Source: Parendozoicomonas sp. Alg238-R29 (GTDB lineage Bacteria; Pseudomonadota; Gammaproteobacteria; Pseudomonadales; Endozoicomonadaceae). From it: a stretch of 64,000 nucleotides of DNA. Shown here in pieces: positions 47,704 through 56,623 of this stretch. Within the stretch, counting starts at the first letter, position 1; each line of letters starts with the position of its first letter. The stretch is from positions 1 to 64,000 of the forward strand of contig NZ_CAMZOG010000012.1 in NCBI RefSeq assembly GCF_947331445.1, written 5' to 3'. A program made the position numbers and the translations under genes. The notes under the pieces were generated by a model that had not been told where the DNA came from, did no database searches, and saw only the letters and a list, made by a program, of their open reading frames with translations.

Positions 47704-48498
47704 ATGTCAGTAGAAGTGCCAAGCGCCCTAGCAATTATTCTGTATACCCTTAGCGCGCTCAGTCAGTGGTTACGCATTCAGGGCAAAAGCATAAATAAGC
47801 TAGCAGTTCAGCTATTTGCCCTGGGGGGAGCTATTGCCCAGGCACTCAGCATTTATTATGTTGTTCATACTGAAGCAGGAATCAACCTGAATTTCTTCGC
47901 TGTGGGCTCTCTCAGTTCATGGATGGTTATTCTTATTATTCTACTCAGTAGCATTCGTAAGCCCGTAGAAAACCTTCTCATTGTGTTGCTACCAATGGCC
48001 ATTGCGGCGATTGCTACCAGCGACCTAATTACAGCGCAGTCCACCATTTTATCTAACCGCTCCGCCGGTATGGTTGCCCATATTATTGTTTCTATTCTCG
48101 CCTACAGCACATTAACCGTAGCGGCCTTTCAAGCGCTGCTTCTGGCTTACCAGGAAAATCACCTCAAGCACCACCACCCTGTTGGAATCATTCGGGCATT
48201 TCCTCCCATGCAAACTATGGAGAAGCTGCTGTTCGAATTTTTGTGGGCAGGTCTCATTCTTCTGACTTTGTGTTTAGGCAGCGGTTTTGCTTACCTGAAT
48301 GATATGTTCGCTCAACATTTAGCCCATAAAACTATTCTGGCGGTTATGGCATGGATAATGTTCGCCATTCTCCTCGCCGGGCGCAGCTTTATGGGGTGGC
48401 GCGGACGCACCGCTATCCGCATGACCCTGAGCGGTTTTGCATTTTTGATGCTTGCATTTTTTGGCAGCAAATTTGTCCTTGATCTTGTTATTAACTGA
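47704..48498 (+). CDS. ypjD: CcsA/YpjD-like cytochrome c assembly family membrane protein
   Basis: The 264-residue protein has about eight membrane segments, with the conserved aromatic and histidine region SAGMVAHIIVSILAYSTLTVAAFQALLLAYQ. This matches the CcsA/CcmF-related YpjD family found divergent from ffh in gammaproteobacteria. Its exact function is unproven, though a haem-handling role is implied by the family. An AAGGTGAG site lies just before the ATG. The next gene begins 12 nt after its stop, so they form an operon. Confidence 0.9.
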   Translation: MSVEVPSALAIILYTLSALSQWLRIQGKSINKLAVQLFALGGAIAQALSIYYVVHTEAGINLNFFAVGSLSSWMVILIILLSSIRKPVENLLIVLLPMAIAAIATSDLITAQSTILSNRSAGMVAHIIVSILAYSTLTVAAFQALLLAYQENHLKHHHPVGIIRAFPPMQTMEKLLFEFLWAGLILLTLCLGSGFAYLNDMFAQHLAHKTILAVMAWIMFAILLAGRSFMGWRGRTAIRMTLSGFAFLMLAFFGSKFVLDLVIN

Positions 48499-48510
48499 GA
48501 GCGCACCACC

Positions 48511-49767
48511 TTGAACGAAGCACCCATCGGCATACTGCTGGGCGTACTGGTTTTTCTGCTATTACTTTCCGCATTCTTTTCCGGCTCCGAAACCGGGATG
48601 ATGGCCCTGAACCGCTACCGCCTGCGCCATATGGCTCGCAGTGGCAACAAAGGAGCAATTCGCACCAGTGAACTTCTTAAACGCCCCGATCGTTTGATTG
48701 GCGTCATCCTGATCGGCAACAACTTTGTTAACAATCTATCTGCAGCCATCACAACGGTTATTGCCATACGAGTATGGGGGGACAGCGGCATAGCGGCAGC
48801 AACCCTTCTGCTAACACTGGCGGTATTGATTTTCAGTGAAGTCACACCAAAAACACTAGCGGCCCTGCACCCAGAACGTTTCGCATTCCCTTCATCACTG
48901 ATTTTAAAGCCGCTGCTGTGGCTGCTGTATCCAATGGTGTGGATGGCTAACACCATCTCCAACGGCTTACTTCGCCTGATGCGGGTTAATCCTGAAAATG
49001 CAACAGGGGACCAGCTTAGCCACGAGGAACTGCGTACCGTGGTGAATGAAGCCAGCACACTGATCCCCACCCGCCACAAAGGCATGCTGAGTAACATTCT
49101 CGATCTGGAGAATGTTACAGTGGATGACATTATGATCCCCCGTAACGAGATCGTGGGTATCAATATCGAAGAAGGTATTGATGACATTCTCGACCAGTTG
49201 CGGACAGCCCAACACACCCGCATCCCCGTCTACAAAGGTGATATCAACAATATTATTGGCATCCTGCATATGCGCAATGTTGCCAAATTGCTGAACCTTG
49301 AAGAGATCACTCGCGCGGTTCTTCTTAATGAAACCTCGGACCCCTATTTCGTGCCAGAAGTTACTCCTCTGCATACGCAGATGATGAACTTCCAGAAGAA
49401 GAAGCTCCGGTCCGCCTTCGTAGTTGACGAATACGGTGATGTGATAGGCCTTGTGACACTGGAAGATATTCTGGAAGAAATTGTTGGCGATTTCACTACA
49501 GATGTAGACGACATCAGTCAGGACATCACCCCCCAGAAAGATGGCACCTATATTATCGACGGCTCAGCCAGCATTAGGGAAACCAATAAGTCTCTGTCAT
49601 GGGAACTTGCCATTGACGGCCCCAAAACCCTGAATGGCTTGATAACAGAACATCTGGAAGAAATTCCCGAATCCGGTGTTTGTCTGGAAGTAGACTGCTA
49701 CCGTATGGAGATTCTGCAGATTCGGGATAATATGGTGAAAACTGTCAAGGTCTGGATGAAGGAATAA
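48511..49767 (+). CDS. CNNM/CorC family transporter, YfjD-like
   Basis: The 418-residue protein starts with a DUF21 membrane domain (about 1-180, opening FFSGSETGMMALNRYRLRHMA). Two CBS domains follow (about 200-325; VTVDDIMIPRNEIVGI and AFVVDEYGDVIGLVTLEDILEEIVG), then the CorC_HlyC C-terminal domain. These proteins are linked to magnesium or cobalt efflux and are often mis-named haemolysins. The start is a TTG, 12 nt after ypjD. The pair ypjD-yfjD is conserved next to ffh. Confidence 0.94.
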   Translation: MNEAPIGILLGVLVFLLLLSAFFSGSETGMMALNRYRLRHMARSGNKGAIRTSELLKRPDRLIGVILIGNNFVNNLSAAITTVIAIRVWGDSGIAAATLLLTLAVLIFSEVTPKTLAALHPERFAFPSSLILKPLLWLLYPMVWMANTISNGLLRLMRVNPENATGDQLSHEELRTVVNEASTLIPTRHKGMLSNILDLENVTVDDIMIPRNEIVGINIEEGIDDILDQLRTAQHTRIPVYKGDINNIIGILHMRNVAKLLNLEEITRAVLLNETSDPYFVPEVTPLHTQMMNFQKKKLRSAFVVDEYGDVIGLVTLEDILEEIVGDFTTDVDDISQDITPQKDGTYIIDGSASIRETNKSLSWELAIDGPKTLNGLITEHLEEIPESGVCLEVDCYRMEILQIRDNMVKTVKVWMKE

Positions 49768-49777
49768 ATCTGGAACA

Positions 49778-49839
49778 ACGGGATTCCATCGACTCCCTTG
49801 AGCTCTTTCATCAAAGAACTTCATGTCATGGAATCCCGT
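49778..49839. repeat. long inverted repeat downstream of the CorC-type gene
   Basis: Perfect 12-bp outer arms (ACGGGATTCCAT and ATGGAATCCCGT) enclose an inner, imperfect pairing of AGCTCTTT with AAAGAACT around CATC. It could end transcription of the ypjD operon or be a small dispersed palindromic element. There is no U tract. Confidence 0.8.
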
Positions 49840-50015
49840 CACGCTCTTCTCTTTCGCTCTACCTCTGGGCGTTTTTTCTCTGCACTGGCTCCAGTGCTTA
49901 CGGTGGTGAAAAAAATTCACTCACCAGGGGGCGTTCTCAATTAGGCATCGAACTCAGCATTGCCGGTACCGAAGCAACTGTAGACTTTCACTTTCCACTT
50001 TCCACTATCCGGTAA
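49827..50015 (+). pseudogene. remnant of an exported-protein gene (5' part, no start codon)
   Basis: This frame reads as a convincing signal peptide (SLSLYLWAFFLCTGSSAYGG) followed by a mature start with SQLGIELSIAGTEATVDFHF, and ends at a TAA (50013-50015). The frame has no ATG, GTG or TTG at its beginning and no continuation after the stop, so it appears to be a broken 5' fragment. The mature part vaguely recalls DUF2796/ZrgA zinc-uptake proteins, but the histidines of that family are lacking. Confidence 0.4.
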
Positions 50016-50215
50016 TACTGCAATAAAGACGACACCCATCCTCTTGTGGCCGACCGAAATGACCCCGACTCCACGGTAGAGGATACCCATAAGGTCATAC
50101 TCCCAGCTATGACTCCTTGAAACTGGTTACGCCCCATATTCGTTATTTCTCAAACATGCAAACGCATCACCCACCCTACCGGGTGCTACGATCACCATTG
50201 CCTGCAATCATTTGA

Positions 50216-50749
50216 TTACAAAAAACGTTCGTCAACTTTTAGCTGTTGTTTGAAGCGCTTAAAGTTCTGCACATAGTGTGCTGCAGAAAGCTCCAGCATG
50301 GTTTTCTGTGGTGCACCCACTTCTTTAACAACCTTACCTGGAGAGCCCATTACCACAGAGCCATCCGGGATGACCTTACCTTCAGGAATCAAAGCATTCG
50401 CCCCTATGATGCAATGCTTGCCAATTTTGGCACCGTTCAAAATCACAGCGTTAATACCGATCAGACTGTAATCACCAACCTCACAACCATGAAGCATCAC
50501 CTTATGGCCGATAGTTACGCCTGTACCGATGGTGAGAGGCACACCAGCGTCCGTATGAAGTACCGAGCCATCCTGCACATTACTGTTTTCACCGATAGTG
50601 ATGAGATCGTTATCACCCCGCACAACCGCGTTGTACCAGACACTGGCATTATTCTGTAAAACAACAGAACCAATAACCGTGGCATTATCCGCCACAAACC
50701 AATCCTCACCCTGAATATCAACAGCTTTCTCACCCAAACGATAAATCAC
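50216..50749 (-). CDS. gamma-carbonic anhydrase family protein (YrdA/PaaY-like)
   Basis: This 177-residue left-handed beta-helix protein has many hexapeptide repeats (for example [28 protein letters not shown]). The three metal-binding histidines are in place: one in SVLHTDAG and the His-x4-His pair in GHKVMLHG. Such proteins are gamma-class carbonic anhydrase homologues, often without proven activity; PaaY has thioesterase activity. The start is a GTG. It is separate from its neighbours, with the decayed zone downstream. Confidence 0.92.
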   Translation of the reverse strand: MIYRLGEKAVDIQGEDWFVADNATVIGSVVLQNNASVWYNAVVRGDNDLITIGENSNVQDGSVLHTDAGVPLTIGTGVTIGHKVMLHGCEVGDYSLIGINAVILNGAKIGKHCIIGANALIPEGKVIPDGSVVMGSPGKVVKEVGAPQKTMLELSAAHYVQNFKRFKQQLKVDERFL

Positions 50750-50915
50750 TATTACACTCCAGATCTGATTGCTTTCATGACGTTACACGACTTGCACTAA
50801 GGTCACAAACCTTCCAATTCAGACACAAAACAAGAACTTAAAAAGCTTACGGACAACAGACAAATGTCAACTAACAGCTAGTCTTTTCAACCCTTGCCCA
50901 AAGAAGAGGCCTGCA

Positions 50916-51482
50916 ATGAAAAAGCTGATTTCTACTATCACTGTATTCTGGCTATCCAGCTTTGCAGCCGGAAGCTTTGTTCATTTCGAAGAAATCTCCC
51001 AACAACCTCTAAAGGTTTGCTCAGGTAACGCAGAACACAATAGAGCATATTTTGAATCCAAAGTTCTGAGCGAACATCATCAGGTACATATCAATGAAGG
51101 TCGAAAAGGTTTTACCCTGTTTCCGGATTACAGTTTTAGAACTGTAAATGTTTTCAATCTGTATACAGGAAGCCCCGGTGGTTATATCGCCTGCTACAGC
51201 CACGAAAGAGAAGGTAGTGCTTATCAAATTCCCCGCACCAATATTTTTATTCACGGGTTGATTAGAACCACTGGCGTTTATGATCGTTACACTTTCCGGC
51301 CATTCTCTGAGCCAACCGATGATATTGGGAAATACGATTCACCAGCCAGCCAACTGTGCCGCCAGCATATTAAAACCTGTGTGGATTGCTGGGCTGGAGG
51401 GGATACGGGAAGTTTTGTAGGAATTAAAGGAACCATTAATCCTGAAAAGCCGTGTAAGGTTAATGATCACCCCAAAGAATGA
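50916..51482 (+). CDS. small secreted protein of unknown function
   Basis: This 188-residue protein has a signal peptide (about 1-19) with GAGG before the ATG. The mature part has six cysteines (in KVCSGN, IACYSH, QLCRQH, KTCVDCWAGG and KPCKVN) and many aromatic residues, which suggests a disulfide-bonded periplasmic or extracellular protein. I do not recognise a family. It lies between the gamma-carbonic anhydrase gene and an outer-membrane-protein remnant, in what looks like an insertion- and deletion-prone zone. Confidence 0.75.
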   Translation: MKKLISTITVFWLSSFAAGSFVHFEEISQQPLKVCSGNAEHNRAYFESKVLSEHHQVHINEGRKGFTLFPDYSFRTVNVFNLYTGSPGGYIACYSHEREGSAYQIPRTNIFIHGLIRTTGVYDRYTFRPFSEPTDDIGKYDSPASQLCRQHIKTCVDCWAGGDTGSFVGIKGTINPEKPCKVNDHPKE

Positions 51483-51497
51483 TCATCAACCTTATTA

Positions 51498-51620
51498 TCA
51501 GAAGCTCCAGGCAACCCCGAGGCGCCCTTGCGCAATATTGACATCAGCATCAACGTAAGATAGCTGCGCTGTTAACTGAATATTCGGATAAACTGGATAG
51601 CTACCAAATACAGAGGCACA
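51498..51620 (-). pseudogene. C-terminal remnant of an outer-membrane beta-barrel protein
   Basis: The minus strand encodes about 40 residues that look like the last barrel strands of an outer-membrane protein (YPNIQLTAQLSYVDADVNIA, then GRLGVAWSF, stop at 51498-51500). A terminal Phe after alternating hydrophobic residues is the classic barrel-assembly signal. Upstream the frame breaks within about 50 nt, next to an 11-bp tandem repeat, so only the 3' end of the gene survives. Confidence 0.6.
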
Positions 51621-51626
51621 CACAAT

Positions 51627-51648
51627 ATTCCCTCTGGATTCCCTCTGG
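51627..51648. repeat. 11-bp tandem repeat (ATTCCCTCTGG x2)
   Basis: Two exact, adjacent copies lie at the broken end of the outer-membrane-protein remnant and may be a scar of the deletion event. Confidence 0.9.
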
Positions 51649-51765
51649 TTTCAGCCTGCGAACTTTTAGTTGACTAATGAGAAACAGCCCCCTTCATTAC
51701 ATCCCTGACGAAGATAGGTATCTGTAAGCTTTAATTCTATTTACATGAATAAGCTCCAGCTGGCA

Positions 51766-52485
51766 TCAGGCCCGGCGCGACCACAGCCCATTTTCCACAC
51801 GATCCCCATTAATCTGGGGAACATTCAGGGGAATCCCGGCATTGAGAGCCACATTCAGGAACTCCACCAACATAATCGCCGTAAGCCCCCAGATCTGGTA
51901 CTCGCCATACTGCCAAGCTGGCACATGGAAAGTCATATGACGATAGCTCAGCTTATCAGTGCGTAAAGTGTCCGCCTCGAGGAAATAGCTGACCGGCACC
52001 CGAAAAATACGATCCAGCTCATCAGGATTGGCTACCAGCTCCACACCAGAATCTACAACACCCACGTAAGAGGTCACCTTGATACCAAAACGGGAAATAA
52101 CGTCCCCGACAGGGCCGATAAGATCAACCCTTTCGGAAGGCAGGCCGATCTCTTCATGGGATTCCCTGAGCGCAGTGTGGGAAAGATCATTATCTTCCGG
52201 GTCGCGCTTTCCTCCAGGGAAGGCAACTTCACCACTATGGGTTTTCAACCGGCTTGAGCGGCGGGTAAAAATAATCTCCGGCTCTTTGTCACCACAGGTC
52301 AGCGCAATAAGAACTGCAGCTTCCGGCATATCCAGAGCCAGCTTTCTAGGAGAGTGTTCAGTTAACTGTTGTCGAATTGTATTTAACATATGATCGCGTG
52401 CATCCGTGCCCGTCTTATTATAGTTGTCTTTTCTACTGCGCGGAGTGTGCAAGACTCTCCCCAATGATTCACTTCTTAAAAACAT
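51766..52485 (-). CDS. nudL: Nudix hydrolase, probable CoA pyrophosphatase NudL
   Basis: NudL-type enzymes cleave coenzyme A and its derivatives to phosphopantetheine and 3',5'-ADP. The 239-residue protein has the Nudix box as GGKRDPEDNDLSHTALRESHEEIGL and, just before it, RRSSRLKTHSGEVAFPGGK. The latter fits the CoA-specific UPF0035 motif that precedes the Nudix box in this subfamily. The ATG at 52485 has AAGGTG at good spacing, so the longer N terminus (about 32 residues before MLNTIRQQL) appears real, although it is unconserved. Confidence 0.9.
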   Translation of the reverse strand: MFLRSESLGRVLHTPRSRKDNYNKTGTDARDHMLNTIRQQLTEHSPRKLALDMPEAAVLIALTCGDKEPEIIFTRRSSRLKTHSGEVAFPGGKRDPEDNDLSHTALRESHEEIGLPSERVDLIGPVGDVISRFGIKVTSYVGVVDSGVELVANPDELDRIFRVPVSYFLEADTLRTDKLSYRHMTFHVPAWQYGEYQIWGLTAIMLVEFLNVALNAGIPLNVPQINGDRVENGLWSRRA

Positions 52486-52522
52486 ACTATCACCTTAACA
52501 TGCCGATTCTGTGACAGCGACA

Positions 52523-53431
52523 TCAGATTCCCATCACCCGGTACTCTCCAGCAACCATCGGGTCAATAAACCGGATAAATGAAAAACCGGAATTTGCCCT
52601 TTGATCCAGTTTTCGTGCGCGCTCCCGAAACACCAGCGGATTCACAATCTGCCTGCGTTTCACTGCTGCCAGCACAACACTGCCCTCTTCCTGTGCATCC
52701 CATACAAACACATGGGGAAATTCCTGAATCACCTGGTCAATATCTCTTTCGACACGTCTTCGATCTCCCCGGAGTACCGCCATCATCACACCAGTTTCAT
52801 TCAATCGTTCACGAACAGCGCGCAGAATCCCAGATTCACGAAGAATTGGAAAAATGCCTGACAACCTGCGCCCCTTGTCATCTACAGAGAATTGATCCAG
52901 ATAAACAACATCATAGGTGCCTTCTGGACGACTGAGCAGATAATCCAGATTTATATCCTGGCGAACAGTTAAACGATCATCAGACCGCAAACCAAAATAA
53001 GCGTCTGCGGCTGAGATAATAGAAGGGTCACTGTCGCTCACATCAATAAACTGTGCTGGTGTGAAGCTACGAAGAAATTTAATTAAACCGATATTTTTCA
53101 TGCCCACCACCATCACATGTCCTTGTTCTGGCGCAAGCAGGAAGGATGCCAATAATTCTCTTGTATCAGACAGCACTGGAACTTCTGGCTGCATAAGGTT
53201 GATCTGGCTTCCCAGCAACTCACCACCATCGGTATGGCGAAAGAAAAGGGAGCGATAAACACCATCATCCACCACTCTCAACTTATTCTCATTCTGTGCA
53301 CTCTGGAGCGTAACACCGTCGTCAGGCAACACTTTAAACCCATTAATACAGGCAGGACTCCCCGCAAACAGCCCCACAGGGAAAAACAAAACAATGAAAG
53401 TAAAAAAAATGACCAGCATAAAGATAGGCAC
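52523..53431 (-). CDS. exported spermidine-synthase-like (class I methyltransferase-fold) protein
   Basis: The 302-residue protein starts with a strongly hydrophobic signal or anchor (about 1-24). The rest follows a spermidine-synthase-like Rossmann order: a beta-strand MVVGMKNIGLIKFL (Gly-rich loop altered), an acidic strand end FIDVSDSDPSIISAA, and YDVVYLDQFSVDDKG. Membrane or exported spermidine-synthase-like proteins of unknown substrate are common in proteobacteria. The Gly-rich cofactor loop is degenerate, so catalytic activity is doubtful. The start is a GTG; an ATG four codons in (53419) is an alternative. Confidence 0.7.
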   Translation of the reverse strand: MPIFMLVIFFTFIVLFFPVGLFAGSPACINGFKVLPDDGVTLQSAQNENKLRVVDDGVYRSLFFRHTDGGELLGSQINLMQPEVPVLSDTRELLASFLLAPEQGHVMVVGMKNIGLIKFLRSFTPAQFIDVSDSDPSIISAADAYFGLRSDDRLTVRQDINLDYLLSRPEGTYDVVYLDQFSVDDKGRRLSGIFPILRESGILRAVRERLNETGVMMAVLRGDRRRVERDIDQVIQEFPHVFVWDAQEEGSVVLAAVKRRQIVNPLVFRERARKLDQRANSGFSFIRFIDPMVAGEYRVMGI

Positions 53432-53560
53432 ATCAACACATTAACTGGAAGAATCGGAAACCTTGGACAACAACAGAACGACAGGGTTCCCAATCAACAG
53501 TATTGCCAATCTATTCGAATCTGGCACACTGAAATAGGGAGACAAGAGAACAGGGAAACC

Positions 53561-54091
53561 ATGAATTTCTGCAGTGAGTGCGGCACCCGGGTAACACTGA
53601 TTGTTCCAGAAGGCGATGACAGGGAACGGCATGTGTGCACAGCATGCCAGACAATTCACTATCAAAACCCAAAAATCATCGCTGGGACATTACCTATTGT
53701 TGATGATCAGATTCTTCTTTGTCGCAGGGCCATAGAGCCTCGCAAAGGGCTTTGGACGTTGCCAGCAGGCTTTATGGAAAATGAAGAATCCACACTGGAA
53801 GCCGCCCGGAGAGAAACCTGGGAAGAAGCCTGCGCTCGCACCTGTCGTGAAGAGCTCTATACCATTATCAGCATTCCTTCTATCAGTCAGGTTTATATGT
53901 TTTACCGGGCAGAGCTGGAGAAGCCAGAGTTTTCTCCAGGGCAGGAAAGTCTGGAAGTCGCACTGTTCAGTGAAGATGAAATCCCCTGGGATGATCTGGC
54001 ATTCCGGACGGTATCACGAACACTTGAATTCTTTTTCGCAGACAGAAACCGGGAACAGTTTGTTTTGCGCGATGAGGTTCTGAGCTTTTAA
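53561..54091 (+). CDS. Nudix hydrolase with N-terminal zinc ribbon
   Basis: The ATG at 53561 (AGGGAA upstream) begins MNFCSECGTRVTLIVPEGD; the longer ORF upstream is not coding. The 176-residue protein has a four-cysteine zinc ribbon (CSECG and CTAC), then the Nudix fold. Its box GFMENEESTLEAARRETWEE is intact. This zinc-ribbon-Nudix architecture resembles NADH pyrophosphatase relatives and the ADP-ribose pyrophosphatase group. The exact substrate cannot be told. Confidence 0.93.
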   Translation: MNFCSECGTRVTLIVPEGDDRERHVCTACQTIHYQNPKIIAGTLPIVDDQILLCRRAIEPRKGLWTLPAGFMENEESTLEAARRETWEEACARTCREELYTIISIPSISQVYMFYRAELEKPEFSPGQESLEVALFSEDEIPWDDLAFRTVSRTLEFFFADRNREQFVLRDEVLSF

Positions 54092-54100
54092 AACCCCGGG

Positions 54101-54421
54101 TTAAATGCAACTCCGGTCGTCAACCTTCCAGACTTCAAAGGCCGGAGTTTCGTAAGGGTGAGCTTTTCGCAGTGCAGCTATAACCGCATCCACACTGCCA
54201 TCCACACACACCATCTCAACTTTGAACTCTGAAACAGTTTCCAGAATTTCATTCTTACCGGTGTGCGGGCGACTGCCCTCAAGAGGACGAAACTGAGTAA
54301 CACCTTTGGTTTGCCAGCAACATTTGTCATAACGCCCGATATGGCCGGCCCCGGCAGCAAAAACAGCGTCTTTCACTCTCTCAAGATGTTCTTCCGGAAC
54401 AAAAAAACACAATTTGTACAT
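54101..54421 (-). CDS. NIF3/YqfO C-terminal-domain-like protein
   Basis: This 106-residue protein begins YKLCFFVPEEHLERVKDAVFAAGAGHIG and ends with ALRKAHPYETPAFEVWKV. Both stretches are hallmarks of the YqfO/CutA-like domain inserted in NIF3 proteins, here as a stand-alone protein. The fold is that of a small trimeric PII-like domain that may bind metal or a nucleotide. The function of stand-alone copies is unknown. It lies downstream of the acyltransferase gene on the same strand, 18 nt apart. Confidence 0.88.
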   Translation of the reverse strand: MYKLCFFVPEEHLERVKDAVFAAGAGHIGRYDKCCWQTKGVTQFRPLEGSRPHTGKNEILETVSEFKVEMVCVDGSVDAVIAALRKAHPYETPAFEVWKVDDRSCI

Positions 54422-54439
54422 AAAAGATGAGGAAGCCGT

Positions 54440-55579
54440 TTACAGGGTAAGACTATTAATAGCCGGGTTGGCATAAATCTTTAAAAACAACCGTCTGGCA
54501 TATTCCGGGCATCGATTCAGCTGCTGCTGAAACAACGCTTCATGCTTAGCGAGTTCGGCTTCACTAAAGTTATCACGCCAATCACCATGAACATCACGAC
54601 TTTCCAGAATATCTTTGGCCAGCCAGTTCGAAGGCCACAGGCGGTAGAGGGAATGCATTTGCTGATCTATAGCTGTTGCAACAGCCTGTGGTGTGTCCAG
54701 TTCTGCGGATATCGGCTTGCCAAAGGCAACATGCATGCGCCCTTTAAAACCCTCAATTCCCGTTACAATGCTGTTCAGGTCTTCATCTTCCGCCTTGTTG
54801 TATTCACCTTTTACTTCCCGCTCTTCAAGCTCTATTGCTTTGGCAACAGCACAAGGATCATATTCGTAAGAAACAGAAACAGGAACAATATTCAGGTGTT
54901 CAATAAGTTCACTAAAGCTGCGCTTATCATGGCGAAAACTCATATACAGCATTTTCAGGATGGCAGTGTCAGTACGATCATCACCGTCTTTAGCTCTTCC
55001 TTCACGGTGGGCCACCCAGACATCATGCCCATCAGCAATAGAATGACTGATATAAGCTGATAGCTGATGCAGTGCCAGTAACTTCTCCTTCCGCCCGGAT
55101 ACAGAACGCTTAACAATAAAGCTTTTGTTCAGGCGCATCAGATCACTGACATAAGGTCGACTCAGCAGATTATCCCCTATCGCTATGCGTGCCGTATCCC
55201 TTCCAGCCTTGAATAGCGTGTAATTCACCAGTGCGGGGTCCATCACTATGTCACGGTGATTACTCAAAAACAGGCAGGGTTTGTTATCGGTCAGATTTTC
55301 CAAGCCAGACCAGCTCAGGCCATTGGCAGTTCTTTCAACAACCCGCTCAAGAAAAGGGGCAATACTTTGTTGCAGGCTATACACATCCTTTACATCAGCA
55401 ACCATTTTTCGCACCCGCCAAGCAACCAGAGGCTGTAGAAGGTTGCGTAAAACAGCCGGCACATCAGGAAAATAAAAATGCCCGATAGCACTCAACAGTT
55501 GGCGATTACTCACCAGCCGCTTCAGTACTGGCGCCACCTCATGATCATCATAGGGGCGAATATCTTCAAAGGATTGCAT
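54440..55579 (-). CDS. PlsC-like phospholipid/glycerol acyltransferase family protein
   Basis: The protein (379 residues from the ATG at 55579; a TTG at 55588 is possible) carries the acyltransferase HX4D motif in CLFLSNHRDIVMDPALVNY (about 107-125). It also has a second block NKSFIVKRSVSGRKEK and an HREGRAKDG segment that corresponds to the substrate-binding block. These are PlsB/PlsC-superfamily features, so it probably moves acyl groups to glycerol-phosphate or a related lipid. No clear membrane segment is seen. Its relation to the DUF-type gene downstream is unknown. Confidence 0.88.
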   Translation of the reverse strand: MQSFEDIRPYDDHEVAPVLKRLVSNRQLLSAIGHFYFPDVPAVLRNLLQPLVAWRVRKMVADVKDVYSLQQSIAPFLERVVERTANGLSWSGLENLTDNKPCLFLSNHRDIVMDPALVNYTLFKAGRDTARIAIGDNLLSRPYVSDLMRLNKSFIVKRSVSGRKEKLLALHQLSAYISHSIADGHDVWVAHREGRAKDGDDRTDTAILKMLYMSFRHDKRSFSELIEHLNIVPVSVSYEYDPCAVAKAIELEEREVKGEYNKAEDEDLNSIVTGIEGFKGRMHVAFGKPISAELDTPQAVATAIDQQMHSLYRLWPSNWLAKDILESRDVHGDWRDNFSEAELAKHEALFQQQLNRCPEYARRLFLKIYANPAINSLTL

Positions 55580-55870
55580 AGAAAGCAAGGGGATCTGTGT
55601 CAGCTGTAACTAGCGAGTATTATATGGCTACCGACGTACAAGTTCTGTTTCGGCCAGTAGCCTTTGAGTATCCTTTGTAACAGCATGCGGTTAAGGTATA
55701 TACCCTTCTGCATGTACACAGACAGAAGGTACATGCTTAACGCCTGCTGTACAAATAGAAAGAACTGTTCTGCTGTTAGAGTTATAATCCCGAAAGGCTA
55801 AAACAGACGCACAACGACGCACAATAATGGTGCGCAACAAACAAGTCTTATGAGCCGTTGAGAGGGATTT

Positions 55871-56359
55871 ATGAAATATCGCAACCGGTTTTTCGGTACG
55901 GCATCCAGTGCAGCCATTGTACTTGCACTTGGATTGACTCTGGCTACGCCACCCCAGGCGGCTAATATTCAAAAACAGCCATCTTCAGAGGTAGCAGAGC
56001 TTAAAGCGGCTTCTAATAAAGGTGATGTCGTCTCTACTCGCAAACTGGCTGATGCTTATCGCACTGGTCAAGGCATTGGCAAGAATCTGGAAACAGCTTT
56101 CAACCTTTACGTTGAAGCGGCGCGTGCCGGAGATGCTGAAGCCCGCTATCGGGTTGGTAACGCATACCACCGGGGTGAAGGAACTGACAGCAACCAGATT
56201 TCTGCCTGGGTGTGGTTAACCCTGGCCGGCGAGGAACACTCCTCAATAAAAGATCAGGCTCTTACCCTGAGAGATAAAGTGCAGAACTCTCTATCGGAAG
56301 CCCAGCAAAGCAGAGCTAAACTTCTGGCTGAAAGCCTCGAACAGATGTTGCCAAAATGA
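55871..56359 (+). CDS. exported Sel1-like repeat protein
   Basis: A signal peptide (about 1-31, TPPQAAN) is followed by two Sel1-like tetratricopeptide repeats (KLADAYRTGQGIGKNLETAF and YRVGNAYHRGEGTDSNQISA) in this 162-residue protein. Such repeats mediate protein-protein contacts, often in envelope or signalling complexes. The stop overlaps the start of the next gene, so the two are translationally coupled. Confidence 0.9.
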   Translation: MKYRNRFFGTASSAAIVLALGLTLATPPQAANIQKQPSSEVAELKAASNKGDVVSTRKLADAYRTGQGIGKNLETAFNLYVEAARAGDAEARYRVGNAYHRGEGTDSNQISAWVWLTLAGEEHSSIKDQALTLRDKVQNSLSEAQQSRAKLLAESLEQMLPK

Positions 56360-56589
56360 TTAAAATTTACAGCCCAAAAGATTCTATGGAAGCTGAGTGT
56401 TTAAAAGATATGCTCATAAGCCATCACATCCACTGCCATGTGGGCGGCACATTTCTTCAGGGAGCAACTGGCGAACTCCCCGCCCACGACCTGATTGGGT
56501 TATATGCAGATATTGCTGATGCAGATAGAGCCAAAGAGCTTATCGGTGAGTGGCTGAAAGCCAGCCCTATCATAGGTGATGAGCAATAA
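56356..56589 (+). CDS. DUF2007 domain protein
   Basis: This 77-residue cytosolic protein begins MIKIYSPKDSMEAECLKDML, with a later LIGLYADIADADRAKELI. This is the DUF2007 (putative signal-transducing, PII-like fold) pattern. The ATG overlaps the stop of the Sel1 gene, an arrangement seen for several small DUF2007 genes. Function unknown. Confidence 0.85.
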   Translation: MIKIYSPKDSMEAECLKDMLISHHIHCHVGGTFLQGATGELPAHDLIGLYADIADADRAKELIGEWLKASPIIGDEQ

Positions 56590-56623
56590 AGGGAAGCATT
56601 TTCTCTGTTTCCCTTCATCTGCC

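Larger units (their letters stand above)
49768..50215. other. decayed intergenic zone after the CorC-type gene
   Basis: This 448-nt stretch contains a long inverted repeat (49778-49839) and the remnant of an exported-protein gene (49827-50015). The last 200 nt hold no frame or structure I can recognise. Convergent genes border it. Confidence 0.6.

Noticed and set aside
53234-53560. 109-codon N-terminal extension of the zinc-ribbon Nudix gene
   Set aside because: It is antisense to the exported spermidine-synthase-like gene; the zinc ribbon begins right at the internal ATG.
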